NCBI GenBank assembly: GCA_028822475.1
Contig: JAPKDT010000102.1
Location: 1-7,335, forward strand
Direction of reading: 5' to 3'
Length of the DNA stretch: 7,335 bases
Source: SAR324 cluster bacterium
GTDB taxonomy: Bacteria; SAR324; NAC60-12
How positions within the stretch are numbered: the stretch's first letter is position 1; each line of letters starts with the position of its first letter. Made by a program: the position numbers and the translations under genes. The notes under the pieces were generated by a model. That model was given only the letters and a program-made list of their open reading frames with translations. It did no database searches and was not told the origin of the DNA. This document shows positions 5,868 through 7,335 of the stretch, one piece after another.

Positions 5868-6618
5868 TAATTTGGACGGAATCGATATATTTGAGTTTTT
5901 TGAGTTTATTCGCAAATTTTTGTGTTTCTGAACGCTCTAATTTACCTACTCGTACTCGATACAGGGTTTTGCTGCCTGCAGTGTGCTTAAAGATAAATGC
6001 TTCTTTAAAACCGCTCTTCTTGAGTTTTTCAACCAAAATTTTAGCGTTTTGATGATTACGTGAAGCAAAGACCTGAATCGTATATGCAGCAGCTTTTTTG
6101 ATTTTAGCGACAGGTTGTTTTACTTTTTCCGGACTTTCAGGAAAGTCAGCTTTTGGTGCAGGATCTTGTTTTTTACTGATAATTTTTTTTTCCGTAACAG
6201 GACTTTCAGGTGCAGATATTTTTGGAATTGAGGTTTTTGGTTTTGACGGCAAAGCTGATTCCGGCTTTTCTGGCACTTTTGTCAGTTCCTTTGTTTTCTT
6301 TTTTAAATCGCGTATTCCTTCGAGGTCAAGTAAATCCTGCCCCTTTTTACGCTCTCCCAGACTAAAGAACTTTAGATCTTCAGCTGACATTGGTTCCTCT
6401 GCCAATGAATCTGCTTCTTCTGCAGAAGTTTCCGGTGGACGCTGCATACTTTTACCGGCAATCATACCCAAATAAAATGACGCAAACAAACTTAGGGCAC
6501 TCAGAGTGAGCAAAAGTAAAACAACTGAAACCGATAACTGAAGGCGAAATACTTTTTTAGCTGGTGATTCTGGCATTTCAATTTTGAAATAATTTTGTTT
6601 TGATTGAAGCGGAACCAT
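5857..6618 (-). CDS. Inner-membrane-anchored SPOR-domain protein
   Basis: This 253-residue protein has a short basic N-terminus, one transmembrane helix at about 28-54, a long charged Lys/Pro/Glu-rich linker (about 57-175), and a C-terminal SPOR domain (about 178-253). The SPOR strands are visible as AYTIQVFASRNHQNA and LYRVRVGKLERSETQKFANKL. SPOR domains bind glycan strands of denuded peptidoglycan at division sites, so the predicted topology is N-in, with the linker spanning the periplasm (as in FtsN and DedD). It is not clearly orthologous to either. The linker repeats the tetrapeptide PESP (137-140 and 160-163; also 16-19 before the helix). The start at 6618 has an AAGGA 10 bases upstream and lies inside aat, overlapping it by 41 bases. 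The alternative start at 6576 (Met15) follows the aat stop after one base but has no Shine-Dalgarno. Either start leaves the helix intact. Confidence 0.85.
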   Translation of the reverse strand: MVPLQSKQNYFKIEMPESPAKKVFRLQLSVSVVLLLLTLSALSLFASFYLGMIAGKSMQRPPETSAEEADSLAEEPMSAEDLKFFSLGERKKGQDLLDLEGIRDLKKKTKELTKVPEKPESALPSKPKTSIPKISAPESPVTEKKIISKKQDPAPKADFPESPEKVKQPVAKIKKAAAYTIQVFASRNHQNAKILVEKLKKSGFKEAFIFKHTAGSKTLYRVRVGKLERSETQKFANKLKKLKYIDSVQITRF

Positions 6619-7297
6619 TGTTCCAGCTTCCTTTTAAAGTAGGTTCTTCAAGGTGTATTTTCAAATTTTGCAAAAATACTTTCCGTTTGATTTCCCTCGC
6701 ACCCAAACTCAAGAGATGCGATGTCGTCATTTGGCAGTCAATCATTTTAATTCCGACCTGTTTGGAAAACTCCACCAGCGCTACAAGTGCAACTTTGGAA
6801 GAATCATTCCTTGTACTGAACATTGATTCACCAAAAAAACACCGCCCTAATGAAATTCCGTAAAGTCCACCTGCCAATTCACCATCCAGCCAGCTTTCTA
6901 CAGAATGCGCAAAACCCTCCTGATGCAGCTCCGTGTATGCCTGCTGCATTTCAGGAATGATCCATGTTCCTTCGCCTTGCTGGGTTCTAACATCGGCACA
7001 GGCTTTGATCACTTGTTGAAATGCCGAATCGAAACGAATTTCAAACTGTTGCTTGCGCAGGGCTTTGCGCAGACTACGTGAAATCTTCAACTCTTCCGGA
7101 ATTAAAACTAGACGCGGATCTGGACTCCACCACAAAATCGGCTGCCCCGCTTCATACCAAGGGAAAATACCTTTACTGTATGCTGCAAGCAAACGCTCTT
7201 TAGTTAAGTCACCACCAACCGCCAATAACCCATCACCTTCCGCTTCTTCCGTCGGCGGAAACAATGATACTTCAGGAATCAGTTGGTAAACTGGCAT
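6578..7297 (-). CDS. aat: Leucyl/phenylalanyl-tRNA-protein transferase
   Basis: Aat moves Leu or Phe from aminoacyl-tRNA onto proteins with N-terminal Lys or Arg, creating N-degrons recognised by ClpS for ClpAP degradation in the cytoplasm. The 239-residue sequence has the family's signatures: GLLAVGGDLTKERLLAAYSKGIFPWY (23-48), ILWWSPDPRLVL (54-65), GTWIIPEMQQAYTELHQEGFAHSVE (110-134), GGLYGISLGRCFFGESMFS (143-161), SSKVAL and IDCQ (186-189). Trp112, Glu157 and Gln189 stand where E. coli Aat has its key residues Trp111, Glu156 and Gln188. Length fits the family (E. coli 234). A GAG five bases before the ATG is a weak ribosome site. The SPOR gene overlaps or directly abuts its 3' end, so the two are probably translated from one mRNA. 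Only 38 bases upstream of the start are visible, so its promoter, and any clpS/clpA neighbour, lie outside the window. Confidence 0.96.
   Translation of the reverse strand: MPVYQLIPEVSLFPPTEEAEGDGLLAVGGDLTKERLLAAYSKGIFPWYEAGQPILWWSPDPRLVLIPEELKISRSLRKALRKQQFEIRFDSAFQQVIKACADVRTQQGEGTWIIPEMQQAYTELHQEGFAHSVESWLDGELAGGLYGISLGRCFFGESMFSTRNDSSKVALVALVEFSKQVGIKMIDCQMTTSHLLSLGAREIKRKVFLQNLKIHLEEPTLKGSWNNGSASIKTKLFQN
6629..6633 (-). promoter_or_regulatory. Shine-Dalgarno AAGGA for the SPOR gene, inside aat
   Basis: On the minus strand AAGGA ends 10 bases before the ATG at 6618-6616. It lies within the aat coding sequence and supports the longer SPOR reading frame over the Met15 start at 6576, which has no comparable site. 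Confidence 0.5.
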
Positions 7298-7335
7298 GGC
7301 AACTCTGTGAAGATTTTTATTAATTTTGTTCCGCT

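Noticed and set aside
6131..6210. 11-base direct repeat GGACTTTCAGG (6131-6141 and 6200-6210)
   Set aside because: Both copies encode the same PESP peptide in the SPOR linker, so coding repetition explains it.
6098..6475. 125-residue plus-strand frame opposite the SPOR gene
   Set aside because: It is antisense to the low-complexity Lys/Pro/Glu linker, and its Ser/Phe-rich composition is the expected mirror of that; no domain or start signal.

Overview
The window looks like ordinary chromosomal DNA from a selenocysteine-using Gram-negative bacterium, about 40-45% G+C by eye. No mobile element, CRISPR array, tRNA or rRNA is visible. The elongation factor G resembles the mitochondrial-type 'spdEFG1' class known from spirochaetes, planctomycetes and deltaproteobacteria. 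With Aat and a membrane-anchored SPOR protein, this suggests a deltaproteobacterium-like or SAR324-like lineage. That placement is inference, not something read directly.

Plus strand, 1-3846: a small hotdog-fold acyl-CoA thioesterase (19-435), then selD, selenophosphate synthetase (536-1594), then fusA, elongation factor G (1738-3846). The most notable point is in selD. The uninterrupted reading frame begins only at a TTG (623), but the conserved catalytic N-terminus lies upstream in the same frame, interrupted by one TGA at 596-598. Reading that TGA as selenocysteine gives a complete 352-residue SelD with Sec at the catalytic position (Cys-Gly-Sec-Ala-Ala-Lys). A bacterial SECIS-type hairpin follows directly, with a GGUC apical loop. 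A conventional gene caller would lose the first 29 residues, including the active site.

Minus strand, 7297-3843: aat (leucyl/phenylalanyl-tRNA-protein transferase), an inner-membrane SPOR-domain protein whose likely start lies inside aat, a CPBP-family intramembrane protease, and a DegT/WbpE-type sugar aminotransferase. The last appears to have its own promoter just after the CPBP stop codon. fusA and the aminotransferase converge with their stop codons sharing a TTAA tetranucleotide, so neither gene has intergenic room for a terminator.

Functionally this is a mix of housekeeping genes: selenium metabolism, translation, N-degron tagging, cell-envelope/peptidoglycan binding, membrane proteolysis and surface-sugar synthesis. 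The minus-strand genes aat and SPOR are tightly coupled. The rest are neighbours rather than one obvious pathway. Intergenic gaps are all under 150 bases.
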